From the NCBI GenBank assembly GCA_000433115.1, contig FR892131.1:1-11424 (forward strand): DNA of 11,424 nucleotides. Direction: 5' to 3'. The notes below the pieces were generated by a model. The model worked only from the letters and a program-made list of their open reading frames with translations, made no database searches and had not been told where the DNA came from. A program made the position numbers and the translations under genes. The DNA is from Ruminococcus sp. CAG:382. GTDB taxonomy: Bacteria > Bacillota > Clostridia > Oscillospirales > CAG-382. Shown here in pieces: positions 1-5,745 of the stretch. The number at the start of each line of letters is the position of its first letter. Within the stretch, counting starts at the first letter, position 1.

Positions 1-228
1 CGAAGAAACGTATTTTTTACCGAGCTTTTCTTCGATTATGTCGTTAATTTTGTTGCAGTCATCATTTGTGACTTCCTTGCCGATATTGAGCTGGATTTCA
101 GTACCGCCGGAAAAGTCGATATCGATATTAAACTGCTGAATTGCAAAGGAGACAATGCCGGCAAGAATGAACACTGCGGCAATCGTGATGAATATCTTTT
201 TGTTTTTGATGATATCAAGATTCTTCAT
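1..228 (-). CDS. secF: Protein translocase subunit SecF, N-terminal part (cut by window edge)
   Basis: SecF pairs with SecD in the membrane and uses the proton motive force to help SecYEG-exported proteins complete translocation. The 76 codons visible here start at the ATG at 228-226, which overlaps the secD stop codon by one base (TAATG), and run off the window edge without a stop. The start is MKNLDIIKNKK, followed by one hydrophobic segment (about residues 11-30) and then the SecF signature DFSGGT (residues 38-43) at the beginning of the first periplasmic-type domain. The remaining transmembrane segments lie outside the window. The start overlap with secD indicates translational coupling and one transcript. 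Identity is secure from the motif plus the neighbour; only the length is unknown. Confidence 0.93.
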   Translation of the reverse strand, partial: MKNLDIIKNKKIFITIAAVFILAGIVSFAIQQFNIDIDFSGGTEIQLNIGKEVTNDDCNKINDIIEEKLGKKYVSS

Positions 229-1502
229 TACTGAACGCTCCTTTCCTTGACACCGTATAATCCGGTGCTGGTGATATACATATCACAGCAGAGGTTCAAA
301 AGCAGTCTAGTGAGGAACACTGCGGTGATGAAGGTAAGCACGACGCCGAGACCGAGAGTTATTGCGAAGCCCTTGATCGTTCCGCTGCCGAGCGCATAAA
401 GAACGCCTGCGGCGATGAATGTCGTGACATTGGAGTCGAGAACCGCAGAGAATGCCTTCTGATAGCCGGACTTGATTGCAGCCTTTGCGGACTTGCCGCC
501 GCGGATTTCTTCCTTCATACGTTCGAACACGACAACATTTGCGTCAACCGCCATACCAACCGACAGGACAACGCCTGCAATACCCGGCAGAGTGAGGTTG
601 ATTTTGAAAACGGAAATGCAGAGCATGAACAGAGCAAGATATGCGACCATTGAAATGGAAGCCATAAGCCCGGGAATGCGGTAAACGGCGATGAGGAAGA
701 CAGCAACCAAGCATACGCCGATGAGACCCGCCTGAAGGCTTGTCTGCAGAGACTTTTCACCGAGGGTCGGTCCGATCGAGCGGAGCTCTTCGAGCTTCAG
801 TTCGTATTTGAGGGCGCCCGCATTGATATTGCCGGCAAGCATTTTGGCGTATTCAAGAGTCATGTTACCGGAAGAAATGGACGCTTCGCCGCCCGTTATC
901 TCTTCCTTTACCTTGGGCTTAGAAAGAAGTTCATCATCCATGTAAATCGCAATCGTTTTGCCGACAGCAGCCTTTGTCGCAGCGGCAAACTTCTTGGAGC
1001 CTTCTTCAGTGAAGGAGAGACTTACCTGATATTCATATGTGCCGTCGCTTGTCTGAGCATAAACAGCCTGCGCCTTGGCAACATCTTCACCGGTAAGCAC
1101 AGTTTCGCCGTCAGTGTTTCTGAAGGTAAGCTTGCCCATTGAGCCGAAGCTCTTGACTGCTTCATTCGGGTCATCAATGCCGGGAATTTCAACAGTAATC
1201 ATGTTGTCGCCGACAAGATACACGTTTGCTTCGGTATACCCCGAATTGTCGAGACGGGTACGCATTGCCTGAAGGATTGAATCCATACCTTCGGAAAGCG
1301 AAGAACCGGTATCGTCTGTCACGGCGCTGTATGTGATTCTTGAGCCGCCGGAAAGATCAAGACCGAGGACGACAGTACCGTCGTCAAAGATGCCGCCGAG
1401 ACCCCATGCGTCAACGCCGCATACGGCAACGGACATCAAGAGGGCTATACAAAGTATAACCAATACGAAGCGGGCTACGCCCACTGCACGGGAATAGTTC
1501 AT
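228..1502 (-). CDS. secD: Protein translocase subunit SecD
   Basis: SecD is the larger partner of SecF, an RND-family membrane protein that promotes the late steps of Sec protein export. The 424-residue protein has an N-terminal membrane segment (about 9-30). The family motif LGLDLSGG follows at 46-53, then an extracytoplasmic region to about 240, GPTLGEKS at 244-251, and a C-terminal block of about five membrane segments (254-402). The conserved GMAVDANVVVFERMKEE stretch lies at 316-332; its Asp320 and Asn322 correspond to the proton-relay region. The length fits short clostridial SecD proteins that are separate from SecF rather than fused as in Bacillus subtilis. The start ATG at 1502 follows GGAGGT (1511-1516) with 8-base spacing. 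A promoter lies just upstream at 1566-1593. Confidence 0.97.
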   Translation of the reverse strand: MNYSRAVGVARFVLVILCIALLMSVAVCGVDAWGLGGIFDDGTVVLGLDLSGGSRITYSAVTDDTGSSLSEGMDSILQAMRTRLDNSGYTEANVYLVGDNMITVEIPGIDDPNEAVKSFGSMGKLTFRNTDGETVLTGEDVAKAQAVYAQTSDGTYEYQVSLSFTEEGSKKFAAATKAAVGKTIAIYMDDELLSKPKVKEEITGGEASISSGNMTLEYAKMLAGNINAGALKYELKLEELRSIGPTLGEKSLQTSLQAGLIGVCLVAVFLIAVYRIPGLMASISMVAYLALFMLCISVFKINLTLPGIAGVVLSVGMAVDANVVVFERMKEEIRGGKSAKAAIKSGYQKAFSAVLDSNVTTFIAAGVLYALGSGTIKGFAITLGLGVVLTFITAVFLTRLLLNLCCDMYITSTGLYGVKERSVQ

Positions 1503-1510
1503 ATGAAATG

Positions 1511-1516
1511 ACCTCC
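1511..1516 (-). promoter_or_regulatory. Ribosome binding site of secD
   Basis: GGAGGT on the minus strand sits 8 bases before the ATG at 1502, a near-perfect Shine-Dalgarno sequence that supports this start codon. Confidence 0.85.
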
Positions 1517-1565
1517 GATGAAATTGTGCAAATGATATAACGCTGTATTAAAACGTAACATCTCT

Positions 1566-1593
1566 ATTATACATATCACGACGCAAAAGTCAA
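1566..1593 (-). promoter_or_regulatory. Likely sigma-70/SigA promoter of secDF
   Basis: On the minus strand, TTGACT (1593-1588) and a perfect TATAAT (1571-1566) are separated by 16 bases. Transcription would begin near 1559 and give a leader of about 57 bases before secD. The gap 1503-1613 shows no convincing terminator hairpin for the upstream lipid kinase gene, so readthrough from the mtaD operon into secDF is also possible. The -35 box begins about 20 bases after the kinase stop codon. Confidence 0.75.
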
Positions 1594-1613
1594 CACAAAA
1601 TTCAAAAATAGTG

Positions 1614-2492
1614 TCAACAAAGTAGAATAAAACGTCGATTAAGGGCAAAAAGATCGGTTTCGCGGTACGAACCGCCGTATTCACCGTCAAGCGACCACGC
1701 GATTTCGCTGTCCGACGTAATTCTTACACGGTCGGTGCGGACAATGCGGATGCATCTGTTTTGGAAATTGCCCTTTACAAGATCGTGGAGCAAAAGCAAC
1801 AAATCGGGTGCGTTACCCGGATCCTCAATAAGCGCGAGCTCCATTTTGCCGTCGGAATAGTCGACCATTCCCTTTGCAAAATGAAATATTCCGCCTATAC
1901 GCGACGAATTCGAGAATGTACATATGAGATATTTTCCTTCAAATGTTTCGCCGTCCGTTTCGACATGAAGCGATATCGGCTTGATTTTCGGGACAGATCT
2001 GGCGCCTTCCAGTAAATACGCCGCTTTGCCGAAAAAGCGTTTCTTCTCCCGTTTCGTCGCGTACGAGACTTCCGAAAATGCGCCTGCAGCCGCGACGTAG
2101 CAGAAGTATCTGCCGTTCAGGCAGCCGACATCAATCGGCTTTGCGTTCATTTCCAGGATCCGTTTCATCGCCTTACCGGGATTTGTCGGCAACGAGTAAT
2201 TTGTTGCGAAATCGTTGGTCGAACCGCATGGTATGTAACCTATAGGTGTTTTCGAAGATTCGGCAAGCGCCGCATTGATTACCTCATTTACTGTGCCGTC
2301 TCCGCCGAGACATATCAAAACGTCACAATTATTAATGTTTTCACGCACTGTGCGTATATCGGTTTCTTTATCCACTGTGCGGAAAACCGAATATTCAATA
2401 TTTTCTTTTTGAAGGACACGTTCGACTGTCGGCATGAAAAGTGCGCATTTCCCGACACCGCTCGCGTAGTTTGCCACTATAAACGCTTTCAT
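1614..2492 (-). CDS. YegS/DgkB-family diacylglycerol/lipid kinase
   Basis: This is a DAGK-catalytic-domain protein of 292 residues, the usual length for DgkB/YegS/BmrU-like kinases that phosphorylate diacylglycerol or related lipids at the cytoplasmic face of the membrane. Visible motifs are CLGGDGTVNEV (61-71; GGDGT is the nucleotide-binding core), GSTNDFA (90-96; usually GTxNDFA), DYSDGKMEL (211-219) and SLDGEYGG (267-274) with the acidic DGE. The reading frame extends 10 codons further upstream. I chose the ATG at 2492 because GAGGAGA (2501-2507) precedes it at ideal spacing, and the family N-terminus (here MKAFIVANYASG, normally NPxSG) begins there. It lies 22 bases after the mtnA stop and is probably the last gene of the mtaD operon. 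Its exact lipid substrate cannot be read from the sequence, and a link to the nucleoside genes is not obvious. Confidence 0.92.
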   Translation of the reverse strand: MKAFIVANYASGVGKCALFMPTVERVLQKENIEYSVFRTVDKETDIRTVRENINNCDVLICLGGDGTVNEVINAALAESSKTPIGYIPCGSTNDFATNYSLPTNPGKAMKRILEMNAKPIDVGCLNGRYFCYVAAAGAFSEVSYATKREKKRFFGKAAYLLEGARSVPKIKPISLHVETDGETFEGKYLICTFSNSSRIGGIFHFAKGMVDYSDGKMELALIEDPGNAPDLLLLLHDLVKGNFQNRCIRIVRTDRVRITSDSEIAWSLDGEYGGSYRETDLFALNRRFILLC

Positions 2493-2500
2493 TGCTCGTT

Positions 2501-2507
2501 TCTCCTC
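2501..2507 (-). promoter_or_regulatory. Ribosome binding site that decides the lipid kinase start
   Basis: GAGGAGA on the minus strand lies 8 bases before the ATG at 2492. No comparable site precedes the in-frame upstream start at 2522, which would also overlap the mtnA stop. Confidence 0.8.
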
Positions 2508-2514
2508 ATAAACT

Positions 2515-3531
2515 TCAGACAATACTATCTGTGACGCCCTTTTCTGTTATAAATCCGGTTATAAGCTCACGCGGAACAACATCAAACGCGGGGTTATAGT
2601 CACACTTTGCTTTTGGTGCTACCATGGGAGTTGAGTACCAGTAATCGGAAATCTCAAGTCCGCAGCGTTGTTCCACAATAATCTCGCTGCCGTCCGGAAT
2701 CGATTCGTCAACCGTTGATGACGGTGCAGCTACATAAAACGGCACACCGAAATGCTTCGCATTTATTGCAAGAGAAAGTGTTCCGACCTTGTTTGCAAAA
2801 TCACCGTTTGCGGCGACGCGATCACAGCCGGTGATGATTATGTCAACCTTTCCGTGCTGCATCAATGATGCCGCCATATTGTCACATATCACGGTTGTGT
2901 CAATGCCGGCTTCAGACAATTCAAACGCGGTGAGACGCGCTCCCTGAAGCAGCGGTCGTGTTTCGTCCGCGTATACCTTGACACGCTTTCCCTGCTCTGC
3001 CGCAACATATATTGGTGAAAGAGCCGTACCGTATTCAACGGCGCAGAGCGAGCCGGCATTGCAATGTGTAAGGACGGTACTGCCGTCCTTCAGCAATTCG
3101 GCTCCGTATTCTCCTATACAGCGGCACATTGCTATGTCCTCATCAAAAATCGACTGCGCCTCCGCCTTAAGCTCCCCAAGCATTATGTCAACAGTCGTTC
3201 CCTCCGCGCGGTTTACGGCGTTCTGCATACGGTCAACTGCATAAAACAGGTTGCGGGCTGTCGGGCGGGATGATCTCACGATTTCGGCAGTTTTTTTGAA
3301 CGAATACGCAAAGCCTTCCGTTGTGTTGTCTTCAAAGCGCAATGCACATGCATAAAGCCCGAGCGCCGCGCCGACGCCTATCGCGGGAGCTCCGCGTATT
3401 TTAAGCGTTTTTATCGCGTCATAAAGCATCGTCACGTCTGAGATATAAATATATTGCAGCTTTTGCGGAAGCTTGGTCTGGTCTATCGCGCAAAGAGAAT
3501 GTGTTTTGTTGTCGAAATACAGTGTTTTCAC
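2515..3531 (-). CDS. mtnA: S-methyl-5-thioribose-1-phosphate isomerase MtnA
   Basis: MtnA interconverts 5-methylthioribose-1-phosphate (an aldose) and 5-methylthioribulose-1-phosphate in cytosolic methionine salvage; related enzymes also accept 5-deoxyribose-1-phosphate. The protein has 338 residues, typical for the family, which is related to eIF2B alpha/beta/delta. Motifs are KIRGAPAIGVGAALGL (44-59), THCNAG (155-160) with catalytic Cys157, CDNMAA (216-221), and TGCDRVAANGDFANKVGT (234-251) with the second catalytic residue Asp237. The two catalytic residues and the NGD segment distinguish it from plain eIF2B-like regulatory subunits. The start is a GTG at 3531 whose GTGA overlaps the stop codon of the preceding phosphorylase gene. 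An AGGAT-type ribosome site lies just upstream, inside that gene. Context (deaminase and phosphorylase immediately upstream) points to a supply of methylthioribose-1-phosphate by phosphorolysis rather than by an MtnK kinase. Confidence 0.95.
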   Translation of the reverse strand: MKTLYFDNKTHSLCAIDQTKLPQKLQYIYISDVTMLYDAIKTLKIRGAPAIGVGAALGLYACALRFEDNTTEGFAYSFKKTAEIVRSSRPTARNLFYAVDRMQNAVNRAEGTTVDIMLGELKAEAQSIFDEDIAMCRCIGEYGAELLKDGSTVLTHCNAGSLCAVEYGTALSPIYVAAEQGKRVKVYADETRPLLQGARLTAFELSEAGIDTTVICDNMAASLMQHGKVDIIITGCDRVAANGDFANKVGTLSLAINAKHFGVPFYVAAPSSTVDESIPDGSEIIVEQRCGLEISDYWYSTPMVAPKAKCDYNPAFDVVPRELITGFITEKGVTDSIV

Positions 3532-4343
3532 TCGTTTATCCTTTCGATTATGTTTGTCATAAGGCGTTCAAAGAGCGAAGCGGCATTTTTGCCCGCTTCG
3601 ATGACCTCTTCGCCTGTTAATCGGCGTTCAAGAACACCTGCCGCCATATTTGTTATAAGAGAGATACCCAGCACTCTCATTCCGCAGTGATTTGCGGCAA
3701 TGACTTCGGGTACGGTTGACATACCGACGGCGTCGGCTCCGAGAGTGCGGAACGCCCGGATTTCCGCGGGTGTCTCATATGACGGTCCGGGAACGGCGAT
3801 ATAAACGCCCTCGTGAAGCGTTATTCCGAGATTTTCCGCCACAGACTTTGCGGTCTTTCGCAGCAAAGGGTCATAGGCGTATGTCATATCGGGAAAGCGC
3901 GGTCCGAAAGAATCGTTATTCCTGCCGACAAGCGGATTCGGCAGAAAGTTTATATGGTCCGAGATAAGCATGAATTCTCCGGCGCTGTACGACGTGTTTA
4001 TACCGCCTGCCGCATTTGTCACGATCAGCGTTTTTACTCCTGCACAGTGCAGGGCCCTCACTGCAAAAACGACCTGATCCGGTGAATAGCCTTCATAATA
4101 GTGGAAACGTCCCGAAAGGCAATAAACAGCTTTGGTTCCGATAAAGCCGCAGTATATTCGTCCGGCGTGCCCCGGAGCGGTCGAAACGGGAAAGCCGGGT
4201 ATTTCGGAATACGAAAGCGATGCCGCATTTTCAAGACGTGCGGAAAGCCCTCCGAGTCCGGAGCCCAGAATGATCGCGGTATCGGCAGCTCCAAGCGATG
4301 ATTTGATTCTTTCTGCTGCGTCAATGTATCTGTTATTATCCAT
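3528..4343 (-). CDS. Class II (trimeric) purine nucleoside phosphorylase, probably acting on 5'-methylthioinosine
   Basis: The 271-residue protein belongs to the PNP/MTAP family, which splits purine nucleosides with phosphate into base and ribose-1-phosphate. Visible motifs are LGSGLGGL (26-33, phosphate loop), APGHAG (56-61), RFHYYEG (79-85), VTNAAGG (108-114), GPSYET (186-191), MSTVPEV (208-214) and SLITNMAAG (228-236). Glu190 and Asn232 match Glu201 and Asn243 of human PNP, the pair that selects 6-oxopurines (hypoxanthine, guanine). MTAP enzymes differ here, so this is not an ordinary methylthioadenosine phosphorylase. The residue aligned to human His257, which contacts the 5'-OH and is His in the usual bacterial LSHxEV segment, is Gly244 here (LTGEEV, 242-247). 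The gene starts 8 bases inside the deaminase gene (shared ATGGATAA) and ends 4 bases inside mtnA. I infer the reaction methylthioinosine to hypoxanthine plus methylthioribose-1-phosphate. The alternative is a general inosine/guanosine phosphorylase. Confidence 0.9.
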   Translation of the reverse strand: MDNNRYIDAAERIKSSLGAADTAIILGSGLGGLSARLENAASLSYSEIPGFPVSTAPGHAGRIYCGFIGTKAVYCLSGRFHYYEGYSPDQVVFAVRALHCAGVKTLIVTNAAGGINTSYSAGEFMLISDHINFLPNPLVGRNNDSFGPRFPDMTYAYDPLLRKTAKSVAENLGITLHEGVYIAVPGPSYETPAEIRAFRTLGADAVGMSTVPEVIAANHCGMRVLGISLITNMAAGVLERRLTGEEVIEAGKNAASLFERLMTNIIERINE

Positions 4344-5610
4344 TGAGTCTGTTCCTTATCTGCAAAGCATCTGCTCTGACTTTTTCAATATCTATTGTGT
4401 GATATTCACCGTTTTCATAAACAATTCTGCCGTTTATCATTGTCATAGCCGCTACACCATCCGATGAATACAGCATCGCTGTCGCAATGTCGCCGTTCGG
4501 GATCATATTTATGTCATCAGCCGGATAAAGCGCGAGATCTGCGCACATATCTTTTTTAATATAACCAGAGTCATATCTGCCCTGCGAAATATAACCGGCA
4601 CGGTATGCTGACCAGAGCGCATCAGGAGCAATGAACGCCGATGCGTCATGGCTTGTACCTTTCGCGAGCAGAGCGGCAAGACGTGCTTCTTTTAACATAT
4701 TCAGATTGTTGTTGCTTGCCACACCGTCGGTTCCGAGAGCGCAGACAACGGTGCTTTTTGCAAGTGCGATATAATCGCATATGCCACTGCCGAGTTTGAG
4801 ATTGCTTTCGGGACAACTTGCAACGGTAACGCGGTGTTTCCTGAGTATCTCGCGGTCGTCGTCTGAAATCCAGACGCAGTGTGCAAGAACGGTGCGCTCA
4901 TCAAACACGCCGTGTTTTTCAAGATATGCCGTCGGCGTCATTCCGAATTCATCGATGCATTCCGCATGTTCTTTTGCCGTTTCGGAAACATGGATATGTC
5001 TTCCAAGCTTACGGTCGTTTGCGTATCGCACGGCGCCTTCGATGACCTTAGGGGTCGTGCAATAGGTAGAATGAATTCCGAGATCAGTTTTCAGAAGCCG
5101 GCTTCCTTGTGAATACTCGACAAGAGCTTCGTAATCATTATAGACAGGTAGCTCTTCAAAACTCCTGTCATCAAAGCAAAGTATTGCCGGAGCGAAATTT
5201 GCCTTAAACCCCGCATCGGAATATGCCCGCCCGGCATCGATTCCGAAAAAATACATATCACTGCATGAGGCGGTACCGTATTTCATCATCTCCGCACAGG
5301 CAAGAAGTGTCGCGGTATAACAGTCTTCCGGGGTCAGTTTTGCTTCTGCCGGGAATATTTTCCCGTTCAACCAATCCGAGAGCGGCATATCCTCACCTAT
5401 GCCGCGAAGCAATGTCATTGCGGAATGTGCATGCGCGTTGCAGAAGGCAGGCATCAGTATTCCGCCGCAGCAATCGTATTCCCTGAAGCTTCCTTTGCGG
5501 TATTCACCGACATAATCGATTTTACCGCTGCTGACACCGACACACAGCTTTGTCACCCAGCGCAGGCTGCCATCCATTATATTGCAGTTTGTAAACAGTA
5601 TATCACTCAT
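4336..5610 (-). CDS. mtaD: 5'-methylthioadenosine / S-adenosylhomocysteine (5'-deoxyadenosine-type) deaminase
   Basis: This amidohydrolase of the MTA/SAH deaminase group removes the 6-amino group of adenosine-type nucleosides, giving the inosine analogue and ammonia. The 424 residues match the family's usual 420-440. Zinc ligands are visible: His60 and His62 (NAHAHSAM), His207 (HIHVSE, with Glu210 as proton shuttle) and Asp295 (GTDGVASNNN). His180 (GIHSTYCT) and His244 (LAHCVW) are further conserved active-site positions. The C-terminal segment after about 350 (KKDMCADLALYP) rebuilds the small beta-sandwich domain of amidohydrolases. I place the start at the ATG at 5610, preceded by GGTGAT. 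A longer frame exists only from a TTG at 5655 and would run through the promoter. It is the first gene of the operon with the phosphorylase and mtnA, which favours methylthioadenosine and/or 5'-deoxyadenosine as substrate. Its true preference among MTA, SAH, adenosine and 5'-deoxyadenosine is not fixed by the sequence. Confidence 0.9.
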   Translation of the reverse strand: MSDILFTNCNIMDGSLRWVTKLCVGVSSGKIDYVGEYRKGSFREYDCCGGILMPAFCNAHAHSAMTLLRGIGEDMPLSDWLNGKIFPAEAKLTPEDCYTATLLACAEMMKYGTASCSDMYFFGIDAGRAYSDAGFKANFAPAILCFDDRSFEELPVYNDYEALVEYSQGSRLLKTDLGIHSTYCTTPKVIEGAVRYANDRKLGRHIHVSETAKEHAECIDEFGMTPTAYLEKHGVFDERTVLAHCVWISDDDREILRKHRVTVASCPESNLKLGSGICDYIALAKSTVVCALGTDGVASNNNLNMLKEARLAALLAKGTSHDASAFIAPDALWSAYRAGYISQGRYDSGYIKKDMCADLALYPADDINMIPNGDIATAMLYSSDGVAAMTMINGRIVYENGEYHTIDIEKVRADALQIRNRLNG

Positions 5611-5626
5611 TTTAATCACCGCATAC

Positions 5627-5655
5627 AGTATATCACATGTTGTAACAATTTTCAA
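5627..5655 (-). promoter_or_regulatory. Likely SigA promoter of the mtaD-phosphorylase-mtnA-kinase operon
   Basis: On the minus strand, TTGAAA (5655-5650) and TATACT (5632-5627) are separated by exactly 17 bases. Transcription would begin near 5620, leaving a very short leader (about 10 bases) containing GGTGAT before the ATG at 5610. The -35 box is one arm of the inverted repeat at 5647-5687. Confidence 0.78.
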
Positions 5656-5687
5656 CAGAGATAATTTATATTTTGATATTGAAAATT
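5647..5687. repeat. Perfect 9-bp inverted repeat between divergent promoters
   Basis: AATTTTCAA (5647-5655) and TTGAAAATT (5679-5687) are exact reverse complements separated by 23 bases. Arm centres are 32 bp apart, about three helical turns. Each arm contains the -35 box of one of the two divergent promoters. It may be an operator, or merely two promoters with the same AT-rich -35 surroundings. The gap 5611-5745 holds these promoter elements and nothing else I can recognise. Confidence 0.6.
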
Positions 5688-5707
5688 CACCTGCGATGTG
5701 TTATTAT
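5679..5707 (+). promoter_or_regulatory. Likely SigA promoter of the SGNH hydrolase-gtrA-lepA-hemW unit
   Basis: TTGAAA (5679-5684) and TATTAT (5702-5707) are separated by 17 bases, with an expected transcription start near 5714. No terminator or equally good promoter is seen before lepA or hemW, so this may serve all four plus-strand genes. Confidence 0.75.
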
Positions 5708-5732
5708 ATGATAGTATAAAAATGTTACAGGC

Positions 5733-5736
5733 AGGA
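5733..5736 (+). promoter_or_regulatory. Ribosome binding site that decides the SGNH hydrolase start
   Basis: AGGA within GGCAGGA (5730-5736) lies 9 bases before the ATG at 5746. In-frame starts at 5698 and 5722 have no such site, and 5698 would lie upstream of the predicted transcription start. Confidence 0.65.
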
Positions 5737-5745
5737 TCGCATAAA

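Noticed and set aside
36..218. 60-codon minus-strand frame at the window start
   Set aside because: It lies in a different frame of secF, whose own frame carries the DFSGGT motif and starts at 228.
1503..1613. Possible riboswitch or attenuator in the secD leader
   Set aside because: Only 4-bp complementary pieces (AACG/CGTT) are present; no stable hairpin or conserved core is visible.
1612..1617. Second TTGACA on the minus strand as an extra -35 box for secD
   Set aside because: No -10-like hexamer lies 16-18 bases downstream of it; the TTGACT at 1593-1588 has the correctly placed TATAAT.
3528..4343. Calling the phosphorylase a methylthioadenosine phosphorylase (MtnP)
   Set aside because: The Glu190 and Asn232 positions match 6-oxopurine PNPs; MtnP enzymes use different residues for 6-aminopurines. 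The upstream deaminase also makes an MTAP unnecessary.
4132..4467. 111-codon plus-strand frame across the phosphorylase-deaminase junction
   Set aside because: It is antisense to two motif-bearing genes, with no ribosome site.
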